Under the pieces are notes generated by a model. That model was not told the DNA's origin and did no database searches. It saw only the letters and a program-made list of their open reading frames with translations. The translations under genes and the position numbers were made by a program. From Tridacna crocea (lineage: Eukaryota > Mollusca > Bivalvia > Cardiida > Cardiidae), in assembly GCA_943736015.1 (NCBI GenBank), contig OX031070.1, positions 22,527,673 through 22,591,672 of the forward strand: DNA of 64,000 bases, in the 5' to 3' direction. Shown in pieces: positions 1 to 12,600 of this stretch (its first letter is position 1; every line of letters starts with the position of its first letter).

Positions 1-160
1 AAGCCATTATGGGAAAAGAAGAAAATGCTGGTTACCAGCATTTTCTCCTTAACCCAAAAAGTTTTCTACCATTTCATATGCAAATTCCTTTATCTGACCC
101 AAATAAAATTACATGTGAATGCTTTCAATATGCAACATTTTGTCATATGCTAAAACCTTT
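1..160 (+). mobile_element. TTAA hairpin MITE, truncated at window edge
   Basis: Starts inside the central palindrome and runs to the AT-rich right half. In TCHP intron 7. Confidence 0.7.
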
Positions 161-551
161 GACTTTTTCTATGAAAAGTGGATCAGATTGATCAACAAAA
201 GTTTAGAATATCACAGTGATCTATCTTGATACCTCAAGGGTCTGACAACATCACAAGGTGAATTGTAATGTTTTCACAGATGAAAAAAAAAAACACTTCA
301 GAATCTTTACTTTCAGTTTATCAGTCATTTAAGTAATTTCACATAATCATATCTACAATTTTGATACATCTATATTCAAAATGCATTTATTGGGAAAAAA
401 TCTAGCTTCTGTAAGTTCAAACTTTGCTCTAATTTTCAGAATAAGTAGGTATTTTTTTCAACTTGTAAAATAAACAAAAAAAACCTTTCTAGAATAATTG
501 GAAAATAGCAGTTCCAAATTGATAGCCAATGTGAGATAAAGTAACACTAAC

Positions 552-664
552 CCAAAGTCTTGCTTCTTTCTTCTGTCTTCCATTTCTCTTCTCCTCTCTT
601 CCATTTCCTCCAGCGCCCATTGTTCTTTTTCTAGCTCCTCTTGTTCTTTCTTCAGCATTTCAGC
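552..664 (-). CDS. TCHP: TCHP coding exon 7, coiled coil
   Basis: Acceptor TTGTAATAG, 37 codons beginning AEMLKKEQEELEKEQW, then two bases GG and donor GTTAGT. Human counterpart KLKKEQENLLKQRWELERL. The next exon is left of the window. Confidence 0.85.
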
Positions 665-3600
665 CTATTACAAAGTGATTATCAAAATTAAAGTAAGTTA
701 GAACCATTTGCAACAGACTTTTTCAGAACAGAAGGGCCATTGGCTTATAGGCTCACCTAAGTAAAGTCATCTAGGGCTGATAAAGCTGAAGAGATCCTGG
801 TTTAGGTGATGTAAACTACATGAATGTTAGTGATCTACCTTTTCAATGACTTGAGCTATCTAGAAAATGTCTGAGAGACCAACAAGACAAACATTTTTGT
901 CATGCTTCATGAGGATTGGACTGAAAAATTTACCTCTAGCATGCACATTAGGCTTTTCTTTAGATTTGACCCAGTGACCCACTTTTTGCCCTGACATAAC
1001 CTGGATTTTTTAACTTGTCTGATTTATAATCAAGACATTCTGACTAATTTCGATGGGTAATCAGCTGAAAAATAAGGCTTATGGAGTACAAAGGATGCTT
1101 TTTTTTTCTAATATTTGTCCCAGTGACCTAGCTCTTGATCTGACATGACCCAATTCTTAACTGTTATTGGATATCATCAAGCCAAACATTCTAACCATGT
1201 ATCATAAGTACATGACAGTAAAAGTAGCCTCTAGAGTGTACACAAGATTTTCCTGAGATTGGTTCCAGTGACCTAGTTTTTGTTCCAGCATGATCCTATT
1301 TGTAACCTGTTTGAGACTTCATCAAGACAACTACTCAGACAAAGTTTCATAAGCATTGTGTAGTAAATGTGGCCTCTAGAATACCTACAAAATTTGGTCT
1401 AGTGACCTACTTTTTCACCCACAAAGATCCAAACTTGTTCAAAACATGGTAAATTTCAGGAGAATCAGACTGAAAATGTGGCCCTTAGACAAAACACAAG
1501 GTTTTCCTAAGATTTGGGCTCATGACCTACATTTTGACCCAACAAGACCAAACTTTATCTTTGTGCACGATATTATCAAGACAAACCATTTCACAAATAT
1601 CAAACTCAAATTGTAGCTTTTACTGTGCACACATGGTAATAGTTGACACCCAGAGGAAGGTCTATGGACGATACAGAATGCACAACAGATGAAACATGAT
1701 CACAGAGGCTTACCTTGAGCACTTTGTGCTACAATGAGCTTAAAACAAAACCAATATTTTTCTTAATTTCATAAAGTCTGTCTCACAGAAAATACCATGC
1801 AATTTTATCTAAATACTCATACAAAACTATATGCAACTTTTATCAATATTCCAAAGCCATTTTGAATTGTTGTCATCATCTTTTAAATAAACTCATATTC
1901 ACAGAAAGCTGACATAAGAAAAAGGCTAAATACACAAAATAGCTTACCTCTGTTTCCCTTGCCTTTAACTCTAACATTTGTTGTTTCAACATTTCAGCAA
2001 ATTTTTTCTCCTCCTCAACTTTCTGTTCCATCTTCTCTCTATCTCTAGCTATGGCAGCTTGTCTCTCTTCCTCTAACTGTTTCTCGTATTCCTCTTTCTC
2101 CTTTCTTGCAGATTCTATTCTCTGTAAAATCAAGTTATTGTGCATAAATGTGTGTTTCCAACAGAAAAAAACAGACACTAAACAATTTGTTGAACATTAG
2201 AACTTTTTAAACATTAACCCTTTCCCAAACAATCCCTGGTTTTTACCGGTCAGGAATTAAAAGCCTTTTGAAAACATTGTGGGAAAAGGAGAAAATGCTG
2301 GTAACCAGCATTTTCTCCTTTTCCCACAATGTTTTCTACCCTATCATATAGAAAAATCATCTTTTTAACAACTGTTAATTTGTCATCTGCAAAATGCTTT
2401 GAATTTGGTCTGGTCCAAAATTTGCCGTTTGGGAAAGGGTTAAACATCAATCCAAACATAATTATCCAAACTAAATTTATGTTCAAAGCTGCAGCTAAAC
2501 CAATAATAAAAGGTAAAAGTTCTATGCAGTGTTCAGAATCAACTCTTTATCAGATAACATATAAGTTATTGAAGGCAACACATTACAGGTAGCTGAAATG
2601 ATGGTTTTTCTAATGAAGGTCAATAGAAAACAGGGAAACAAAAGAAAATGCTGGTAACCAGCCCTAATGCTCTACAAAGCCTTCTTTCTCAGTCATGAAA
2701 ATATGGCAATCTATGGTAAGGTACTGACACTGCAGACAAGTTTTTTCTTTGATGTTTACTGTTCATATAGTTACATTATGTCCACTAAGTACAACAATCC
2801 ATGCATATCTGACATTTCCTAACCAGTAAAAGACAATTGGGTGAAATAGAAAATCAATCAATTTTTCATCAAACAATTGCTAGTTCTCAAAACTCTGAGG
2901 AAGAAGCCCTTTGAAAACATTGTGAGAAATGGAGAAAATGCTGGTAACCAGCATTTTCTCCTTTTCCCACAATGTTTTCTACCCTTCTCAAGACAAACGT
3001 AAATTTCTGAGTCACATTTACTTTGTTGTATGCAAATGCTTTCAATTTGGACAATCCAAAATTTTGTCATTTGGTATAGAATAAGTGCCAACAGAACAAA
3101 GCAGAGCTGACTATAGATATGTATCAGAGGCACTCTGGCAAAAGGGGCTCTGATGCAGCTTCATAATGCATCATATAAAGAGAATGATCACATAATGTGG
3201 ATCCACTTTGTCTATAAACTAGTGGGTTCATGAGTTTGAGTGGTCTGAAAATTTAACAATTTAAAAAAAACAAAATTTCTTCCAAATCAGCTTTTGTGGC
3301 TTGTGCTGACTGACATGGGTCGACACATTCTGCATATGCATTAAACCCGCTTTTCACTGAGTATGACTCATATAAGAAGTAAGAATAATATTATGTTACC
3401 TCTTGTTTTTCGTGGACTTGTCCTGTCCAACTGTTGATCACATAATCTTGTAACTGATCAGACTCAATCTGTATTTTTCAAAATATAAACCCGAAGTAAG
3501 CTTCATTCCCTTAACATTGCTGAGGGCAGCAAATCTAATAAAAAATTTACTTTTTCTAACTGTATATCTAACACAAGACCATGGCATGCAGGTGACAATG

Positions 3601-6600
3601 CTCAGCTGCAGTTGGTTTTGAAAAGAAAATATAAGTAAACATAGGGGCTTATTTGTGTCAAATATAATTTATGTGACCCATCACGCAAAAAGGGACCATC
3701 TGGGAATTCTGTACATCAATTAAATGAAAGAATGATTGTATAACAAGGTACATGTAAAATGACCACTTGTCATACAGAAAATGTATTTAAATTAAAAAGT
3801 GTCAACCCTGGTCAGCCTGTGCAATTCAAGCAGTCGAAGCAGGGTTGACACTTTTCCCAGTTCCTAGAAGGTTCCTTTTTGTGTGATGAGTCACATATTT
3901 TCAGGGATGTCTGCCCTTTGGAAATGGGTTTCCTTTCCACAGTTTATAAAAAGTCCCTTTCAGCAGTAAATAAAAAGCTGGTGTTTGAAGTAAGTATTTC
4001 TTAGCAACACATATATCAAAGATTTCGCATAATAACTACACAGCTGGCCACACGGCTATGACAACACAAGAACATTTTCTTTCAGCTAGCAAACTACAGA
4101 CTTAGCATAAATCTCCTCTGCATGATATTTCATGACATTTATTGCTCTTTCTTTGTGTGTGATTGGAAATTTTCATTTTCATCCACTTTGCAAGCGTAAG
4201 GCTTAACAAATTATTATATGCAAAACATTTTTCAACTCTTGTGCCTGAGCATTTTGGAAAACTTTGAGACAGGAGCAAAATTGGATGTAAACAGAAATAT
4301 ATACTTGTTTCTATGCATTGCTCGTAGGAGCCTTTGGAAAACATTATGGCAAAAGGTGAAATTGCTCGTGACGAGCAATTTCACCTTTTGCCACAATCTT
4401 TTCTACACTATCAAAAGGTGTCATATTCACATAAGAAACAGGTTCATCCTTGTTGTTATTTAGGGTCGATTAGAGATACCATAGAAATGCCTTATGGGAT
4501 AAAGGGTCAAAGGGAATTACCTTTCTTATATCAGGATTATTCTGTCTCCAATGTTCATAAAGCTTTTCTTGAGCCAACTGAAATGAATAAATAACAGACC
4601 ATTAACATATAGTTGTTTGTTCTTTATGTGTCAGTCTTGTACAAGAAACAAAACTTTACATTTGAAGTATGCCCTGTAAAAAGGGGATTTAGTACATCTC
4701 CAAAAAAAACTATATACCTGTGTCAGCCTGTGCACTCTGTGAAGGCTGACATAAGCAAATCTTTTTGCTATTAGTACATCTTCTCCATTAGACCCAACTG
4801 GTTGTTAGACTTACCCCATTACCATCCTCGGATACCCCGGGATCTCCTATTTGCTACGCTACATCGACCCCTGGGACAATTAATTGAATTTCCCTTGCTT
4901 TACCGCTGGCCGAATGCTGGCTTTTCGTTGGTTCCATCATCATTTTGTGATGGGCGAGTGGAGTGTACGCTATGACGTTTCGTATCGATTTTCTGCGGCT
5001 GATTCAAAGTTTTATTAGTCAATTGTCCCAGGGGTCGATGTAGCGTAGCAAATAGGGAGACCCCGGGGTATCCGAGGATGCCCCATTACCAGACAATTCC
5101 AACTTTTGACAACCCTGAGAAAGAAGCCTTTAGAAAACATTTTGGTAACAGCATTTCCTCCTTTTCCCACAATGTTATTAACTCTTCACAAAACAAATTT
5201 CAAATTTTCAGTCACTTTTATTTTGTCATAAGCAAAAGCTTTCAATTTTGACGGGCCTAAAATATTGTCACTTGGTATTGAGTTACCGTAATAGATTTTA
5301 TAGATCTTTAGTCATGTGACAAGTTGCTGTGAATAATCTGTCACAAAGATTTATTAAACCCCCTTTTTGGGAGAGCATGGCTCATGTACATGTACATGTA
5401 TGAAAGGGCTTCATCTACTGTTGAGCACATCAATAAATTTATGTACTCCGATCTTGATTTGACATTTTCATGCATTCCTTGCATTTCTTTCCCAACACGA
5501 AACATGACTCTCTCTGTCCAAGAAAGTTGCTACTCTCTAAAATTAATAATGAATAGTTTATTTGTTTCTTGGCATTATCTCATACTAGATGGCATTCTAC
5601 AATTACACATCTATCTGATATGGACATTCTGGGTACATAAGTTTTTCAACACGACAACCGTTACTTTGATATAAGGTCTACTTTTCCCAAGTATCAGGGA
5701 ATGGGGTGATGTGTCACATAAGACAGGTCAAACCTTCGAAGAATATGACATGCGCAGAAAACAGTTTCTTAGTTCAAGCCAGTCTCAATGTTATTTCAGT
5801 AATATGGCAATGGTCACATCCACTAATCCATTCTTCCATGAAGTTTCTCTAAAGCAACACATACTTAGCAAAACATTACTATCATGCAATGGGCTACTTT
5901 CCTATAATCACATTGTTAAAAAAAAATGTTAACCCTTTACCACATTTCGAACGCCCCTGAAAGAGAAGACTTTTGAAAATAATGTGGGGAAAGGACAAAA
6001 AGCTGGTTACTAGCATTTTCTCCCTTTTCAAACAATGTTTTCTACCCAATCATAGAAAAATAACTCGGTTTTAACCAAATTCTTTCAATTCAGACAAGTC
6101 TAAAATTTTGTCTGTGGTTAAGGATTAAAAACTGCAGACAAAAATTCAGAATCAAACCTTTGACCATCAGGTTTCAGTACCAGGGTATGTTTCAGATTAA
6201 GCTATTGCCCTTGGTCAAAAAACTTGAAAGATAACACTGGAATGATCCTTATTTCTACAGTATACATTACTACTGAGCCTCTGACAGCATAGATTTTACC
6301 TTACAAACACCATGCTCTTTCAGATTCTGCCACCAGGGATCAGTACGATTTTGGTTTCATTTTTTTTTTTAGGGTAAGTAAAGATGGAGAAGACAAACAC
6401 TTGCATTTTTTCTCTTTTCCTCTCTAGCACTTCGCAATGTGTCAACTTTATCTCTCATTTCCTCCAGTCTCTCATAGTTGTCTATAGAGTATCCTTTCAG
6501 TTCAGCCTATAGTAAAAAATGCATGTTACCTTTTTTATATGTACACTCTAGTTCATATTGCAGCATTTCACCCCTACATTTCTGTCTTTAACTCTTTCCC

Positions 6601-9600
6601 AAATGACAAAATTTCAGACTGGTCCAAACTGAAAGGGAGTGCAGATGATGAATGAAAAGAATTTAAATTTTTCCTTGATAGAGCAGAAAACATTGTGGGA
6701 AAAGGAGAAAATGCTGGTTACCAGCATTTTCTCCTTTTCTCCCAATGTTTTCCAAAGGTTTCTTTCTTGGGGTCATTAAAAGTCCGGATTGTGTGGTATA
6801 GAGTTTTAAAAGAGAATAGAGGCTGTATCTTTTTGTTTTGTTTGCTAACATGTCTTAGAAAATCAGAGAATAAAAATAAAACTTCAGACTTCCCATTCTA
6901 AGCCTTTTAAACTTGATCTAGATTTGATTTAATAACTCGTTACAAAAAAAAAAATGACTTTTCCAAATTGAAAGCATTAATTTTGTAGACTAAAAATCTA
7001 ATATGGCCAAAAAATTGAAATTTGATTTCAGGTGAGTGTAAAACATTATGTGAAAAGGAGAAAATGCTGGTTACAAGATGGTTTCAACAGTTTTTTTCCA
7101 GAATGCTGTTAAAAGTTGTTGATTGGTATTGGTATAGCTGTGTACTGATTGTGATACAAGTTGTTGCTACTTTGATCTAGCACTCTCCAAGACAGCCAGT
7201 ACTCACAACATGGTATGGGCATTTGCTGATCTCCTCTTATCACTATATTCAAACCCCTCACCTCTTTTGCAAGAGGCAACTGCCTAATCCTGCACTGCTG
7301 TAGCATCACACCACCCTGTCCACCAACATGCCTAAACTTGATCAACCATTACTATAATCACAAACAACTTTTTTAACCTTCTTCAACCATTACCATAATC
7401 TCAAACACCTCCTATCTAAATGTAATTTAACCCTTTACTAAACAATCCCTGATTTTTACGACTCTCATAAAAAAGCCTTTTAAAAACATTGTGGGAAAAG
7501 GAGAAAATGCTGGTAACCAGCATTTTCTCCTTTTCCCACTATGTTTTCCATCCTGCTGGAAACAAATTTCTTTTTTCGAGTTAACTTCATTTTGTCCTCT
7601 AAAAGTGCTTTCAATTTGGACCAGTCTTAAATTCTGTCGTATGGTAAAGGGTTACAGAAATTTCTATCAATATCAAAAAAATATCACTTCAAATGCTCTT
7701 CAGTTGTGTTGAGCTGTAAAATGGCATGTAAAAATTGAGCAAATTTACCTCAAATCTGTTTCTTTCATCTCTCAACATCTGTGCTAGCTTTAATCTGCGT
7801 CTTTGTAAATTCTTTTTCTTTTCTTCTTCATCCTTTCCCTTTCTGTAGGCTTGTATACTAAAACAAAAACCAACAGTTTAATGATTGTACTGAACTCTTT
7901 AGCTCTCTTTATATCACAATCCCCACTTTTAACGACCCTGAGAAAGAAGCCTTTTGAAAACAACAAAACATTGTGGGAAAAGGAGAAAATGCTGTTTACC
8001 AGCCTTTTCTCCTTTTCCCACAATGTTTTCTATCCTTCCCAACACATATTTCAATTTTTGAGCCACATTTGTCATCTGCAAGTGCTTTCAGTTTGGACAA
8101 GTCTACAGTTTCATCGTTTGGTAAAAAGTTAAGACTATAAATTGTAAAAGGAGCATTTGCTGGCAACAACTGTTTAATTCTTTACCGCTTAAATCCAGCT
8201 TTCAGAGTCACAAAAATATGCAGCATCTGCAGAAAACGCTGTTCACCCTTTACCAAACGATACCAAAGGATAAATTTTGGACTCGACCAAACTGAAATAC
8301 TTTCAGAAGACACACTAAATACAGCTCAAATGATGATCTCTGTCTTTAAAGGTGGCCCTTCAGAATTTGGGACGAAAATTTTACAAAAATACAAAAATAT
8401 CATCCTTATACTCCCAAAGCCTTATAATCGTCATTCATAAAACCCCAGTAGTCGAAAACCATCTGACAACACGAGAAATCGGAGATATACTACGGCCAAG
8501 GTCGACATCGTCGGGAAACACGTTCTATTTTTACATGAACAACTCGCCCATTTACATACTGGAAATACACAGACGAAGCTTCAAACATAGCGTCCGAAGA
8601 AGATATTATGAAAAATAATTATATATTGGTTATGTAATGGAATTTAAGCGTCATTAGTCACGTGCCAGTCACTTAATATTCCCACAATGCATTTACATAT
8701 TTTTGGCGCAAAATCTAAAAATAGCTTAAGAGGCTACGTAGCCTTTTAAGGGAATACCATCAAAAAAAAAATTGGGGGGTAATTTTATGATTTTTGATTA
8801 TTGATGATTTGTATTGTTTTTTCAAATAAATTTCGGTGATATATATATTTTTTGATTTGGTGTGATGTGAAATTTCTAAGTACCCACCTTTAATAGGCTA
8901 AAAAAGTATTTGTGGAAAATGAAAAAAAAATGCTGTTTGTTAACTCTTTACTACACGAGAAAATTCTAGACTGGTCCACAATGAAAGCATTTGCAGACGA
9001 CAAAATAAAGATGACTGAAAAATTAAAATTTGGTTTGGGAAGGGTAGAAAAAACACTGTGGGAAAAGGAGAAAATGCTGGTTACGAACATTTCCTCCTTT
9101 TCCCTCAGTGTTTTCAAAAGGCTTCTCTCACAGTGGTGTTTAAAGTCGGGATTGTGTAATAAAGGGTTATACTCAGGATTATGATGATTTCTATTTCTAA
9201 CAGGGTAAAAAAAAATGAAGGAAATGTAGAAAAAATACTGTTTGTCAAACTCTGGATTGTGTGGTAAAGGGTAAACATAGCCTACACTAAGGCATTTGTC
9301 TTCGAAAAAGAAGCATGTGTGCTAGAAAAGAAAGAAAATGCTGGTTACCAGCATTTTTTTCAGCTGTGTTTATTGAAAGCTTTATTCCCCAGGTTGGTAA
9401 AACTCAAAATTATCTAGAGAAGACAAATAGTTTTTTAGCTTTTGCCAAAATTTTAGACTATGACAGCATCTGCAGTCAATAAACCCAGAATGTCTCAAAG
9501 GATGGGTTCTTTCTTTGAAAGGTTATAAAATATACTGTTGCAAAAAAGGAAAATGCCTGTTGTTCGCAATGTCGGTCATAAGTAAGATAATTTGTTGTGT

Positions 9601-12600
9601 TAAAAGTTTAACTGCAAGTCACCTGTAAGAGTCATTTCAAAATCTGACCATGAGTTTCAGAAAAAAAGAATTTTTAAGAATTTCTTAATTTCCGTATAGT
9701 GCAAGGAGCTCCCACTCACCAGAGCCATGTTTCTTGATGGATCAAAATTTCGAAAGAAATTAAAAGGGTCATTCAAGGAACATTTCCGTGAAATTGTTTT
9801 AAAATCTGACCTGCCATTTCAGACAAGAAGAATTTTCAAGAATTTCTTCATGTCTGTATAGTGCAAGTAGACTGCAATGCACCAGATCCATGTTTCTTGA
9901 CGGATCAAAATTTCACAAACAACTTTTGAAAAGGGTCACAAAAGGAACATCTCTGTGAAATTATTTAAAAATCTGACCAGCCGTTTCAGAGAAGAAGAAT
10001 TTTTCAGAATTTCTTCACTTTTGTATAGTGCAAGTAGCCCCCATTCACCAGAGCCATGTTTCTTGACTGATCAAAATTTTGAGATCAGTTTTTGAAAAGG
10101 GTCACCCAAGGAACATCTTTGTAAAATTATTTCAAAATCTGACCACTGGTTTCAGGGAAGAACAGTTTTAAGAATTCCTTCATTTCCGTATAGTGCAAGA
10201 AGCCCCCATTCACCAGTGCCATATTTCTTGACAGATCATATTAATTTTGCAAACAATTTTTGAAAAGGTTTACCCAAGGAGTATCACTGTGATATCATTT
10301 CAAAATCTGAAAAGCGGTTTAAGAGAAGAAGATTTCTAAAAAAAATTCTTAGTAAAGGATGTGGGTAAACTTATGAAGAAAAAAGACCCCTCAAGAACAC
10401 ACATGAAATTTATATGAAAGAATGCTACACATGTCTACTTTATCCATCCGAAATATTTAAGAAATTAACAAAGTCCAAAGGGGCTTTTCAGAGCTCTAAA
10501 GTATGGAGGGCTGGATGGGTCATAATTGCATAAATGATTTCGCTCTATCAATTGGATCCGATTTCTTTTTGAATTCTACGAGAAAATGTTTGAATATCCC
10601 AGAAACAATTACAATGAATCATTTTGAAGTGAAAAAATATTAACATATTGCGAAAAACACTGTTAAAATCTTCTCTGTTTGAGCTGTAAAAAGACCCAAG
10701 TCTTTCGAACATTCATTTACGATTTTGAGACAAAGAATTCCAACAAAATGAACAAATCAATATTTTCTTTTGAAAATTAGGTCTGCTACATCATTTTGAT
10801 GTCATATAAAATGTTAAAAGGATGTATGGTGTATTGTTTAGAGAATAATTTAATTTTTGAATGACTGTGATTCATGATTATGAATACATGTATTTTTAAA
10901 AGGACTATCTTTATTAATTTTCATCGTCATTTTCAAGTTCAGAATCAGTCCAACGGTCTATTTGTACTGCATCATCAACATGATTGAAAAATTCCTTTGA
11001 TATGATGGGCTTTTGAGATTGATGTCGGTAATATGATAGGTACCATATCACAGATGCAATATGAGCACAACATCCGACAACTCTTGCCCCGGCTTTACAT
11101 GTACAATACCAATGAAATATTGGCGTAATTCCTACAATATACTCTATCCACAAACTATGAAGCTTTGACGATGTGTGCCTTGACTGGATTTGGGCCTTAA
11201 TCAAACCTTGGCATTCCCTGTGAATTAGAATCTTATAATCACCCTCATCATCTAAGTGTTCTGTCATGTACGATTGAGCTTGTTTTATTTGGTATACTCC
11301 AAAAGTTAAATCTCGCAATTCAGTGATATTAAGCTTTGGGAAATCTTCTAGTTCACTTTCATCAATACCTTTCCAAATGACTCTCCTTTTGTCAAGTTTT
11401 TCGGACTGTACTCTTTGCTGCAAAGGATTTTCTTTGCTGCAAAGAGTCAACATTCTTTCAGCAACTACTTGATCAGTGTTTGAGCTAGAAGCCAATGGTG
11501 GGCGGAAAGCATTGCACAGGGCGCAGACAATACGAACAAAATCTCTAACACTGGGAATGAGTACATTTTGCAACCTGTTACTGAGAGCTTTCCACTGTTT
11601 TATTCTCCCATTTGCACTTTCAATCACCCACCTTACCTTTGTGACATACCTCGATTCATTCCCTTCTCGAGTAGTGTGTTGCTTCTGGCCTTTTGGCAGA
11701 AAGTGGGGCATTTCGGTTTTGATTCCAAGTTCTGCTAAAAACTCAAGACAATCACGATAGCCCCTGTCAACTACCATGACATCGTCATCTTGAAACCAAT
11801 TCTTAATGTTTTCAACATTGTTTCCAAAAGCATGTTTTGTAATCTGAGCATCATTGTTTTTTCCATCTGCTAAATAGGGACCGATAACTGTTATGATATA
11901 ACCATCAGATGCAACAACAAGCATTGGTTTTAAAAGTGATTGAGATTTATGTGTAGAATATGATCGCCTTTGAAATGAATAGTTTGAACTTTTCTCAATG
12001 TAAATGTATGTTCCATCTGCTATTGTAATGGCTACATCTTGACCGCCACCAAATAAAGTTTTGGCAAAGACTGTTGTGTGCTTGTCTATTATTTCTTGTC
12101 TTGTAATATGATTAAAGCCAAGGAAAGCGGGGACAAAAGATCTACTGAGATCTCTGCGTACAGAAGCAATAATGGTGTTGATAGTTCTCTTCCGAATTGC
12201 AAATAGTGTAGAAAGGATGGAAGAAGGCAATGCAGTGCGGAGTTTGACAAGAAGAATTGCTAGAGCAGTCCGAACACTACGAACCCCAGAATGATTTAAA
12301 GAACACAAGTAGCGAAGAACAGTGTTAAACTGTGACTTAGTTATACCAGTTAATCTTTGATAGTCCTGGTCTGTTAGACTGTTTGGATCATCAAAGTCCA
12401 GACAACCCTTTTTTCTTGCCGCATCACGCAGTTCAAGGAGCAATTCCTGAACTTCTGATGCCAACAGGTATGTACAGTCATTTTGAGGTTTCAATTCATC
12501 AACAACCTCTGATTTTAAAACATTGTCTTGAAAGTGTTTTGAACAACAACTAGCCTTCGCTTGTGCCAAAATTCCAGTTTTAATAAAGATCAGGCTACGT

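Noticed and set aside
2276..2342. Bacterial-type terminators or attenuators at the hairpins
   Set aside because: The hairpins belong to dispersed eukaryotic MITEs with TTAA ends; no prokaryotic context.
2250..2486. Many short ORFs coding GKGENAGNQHFLLFPQCF-like peptides
   Set aside because: They are translations of the TTAA MITE palindrome on both strands, recurring wherever the repeat does; not genes.
11476..11760. Plus-strand 94-residue ORF
   Set aside because: Antisense shadow of the transposase catalytic region.
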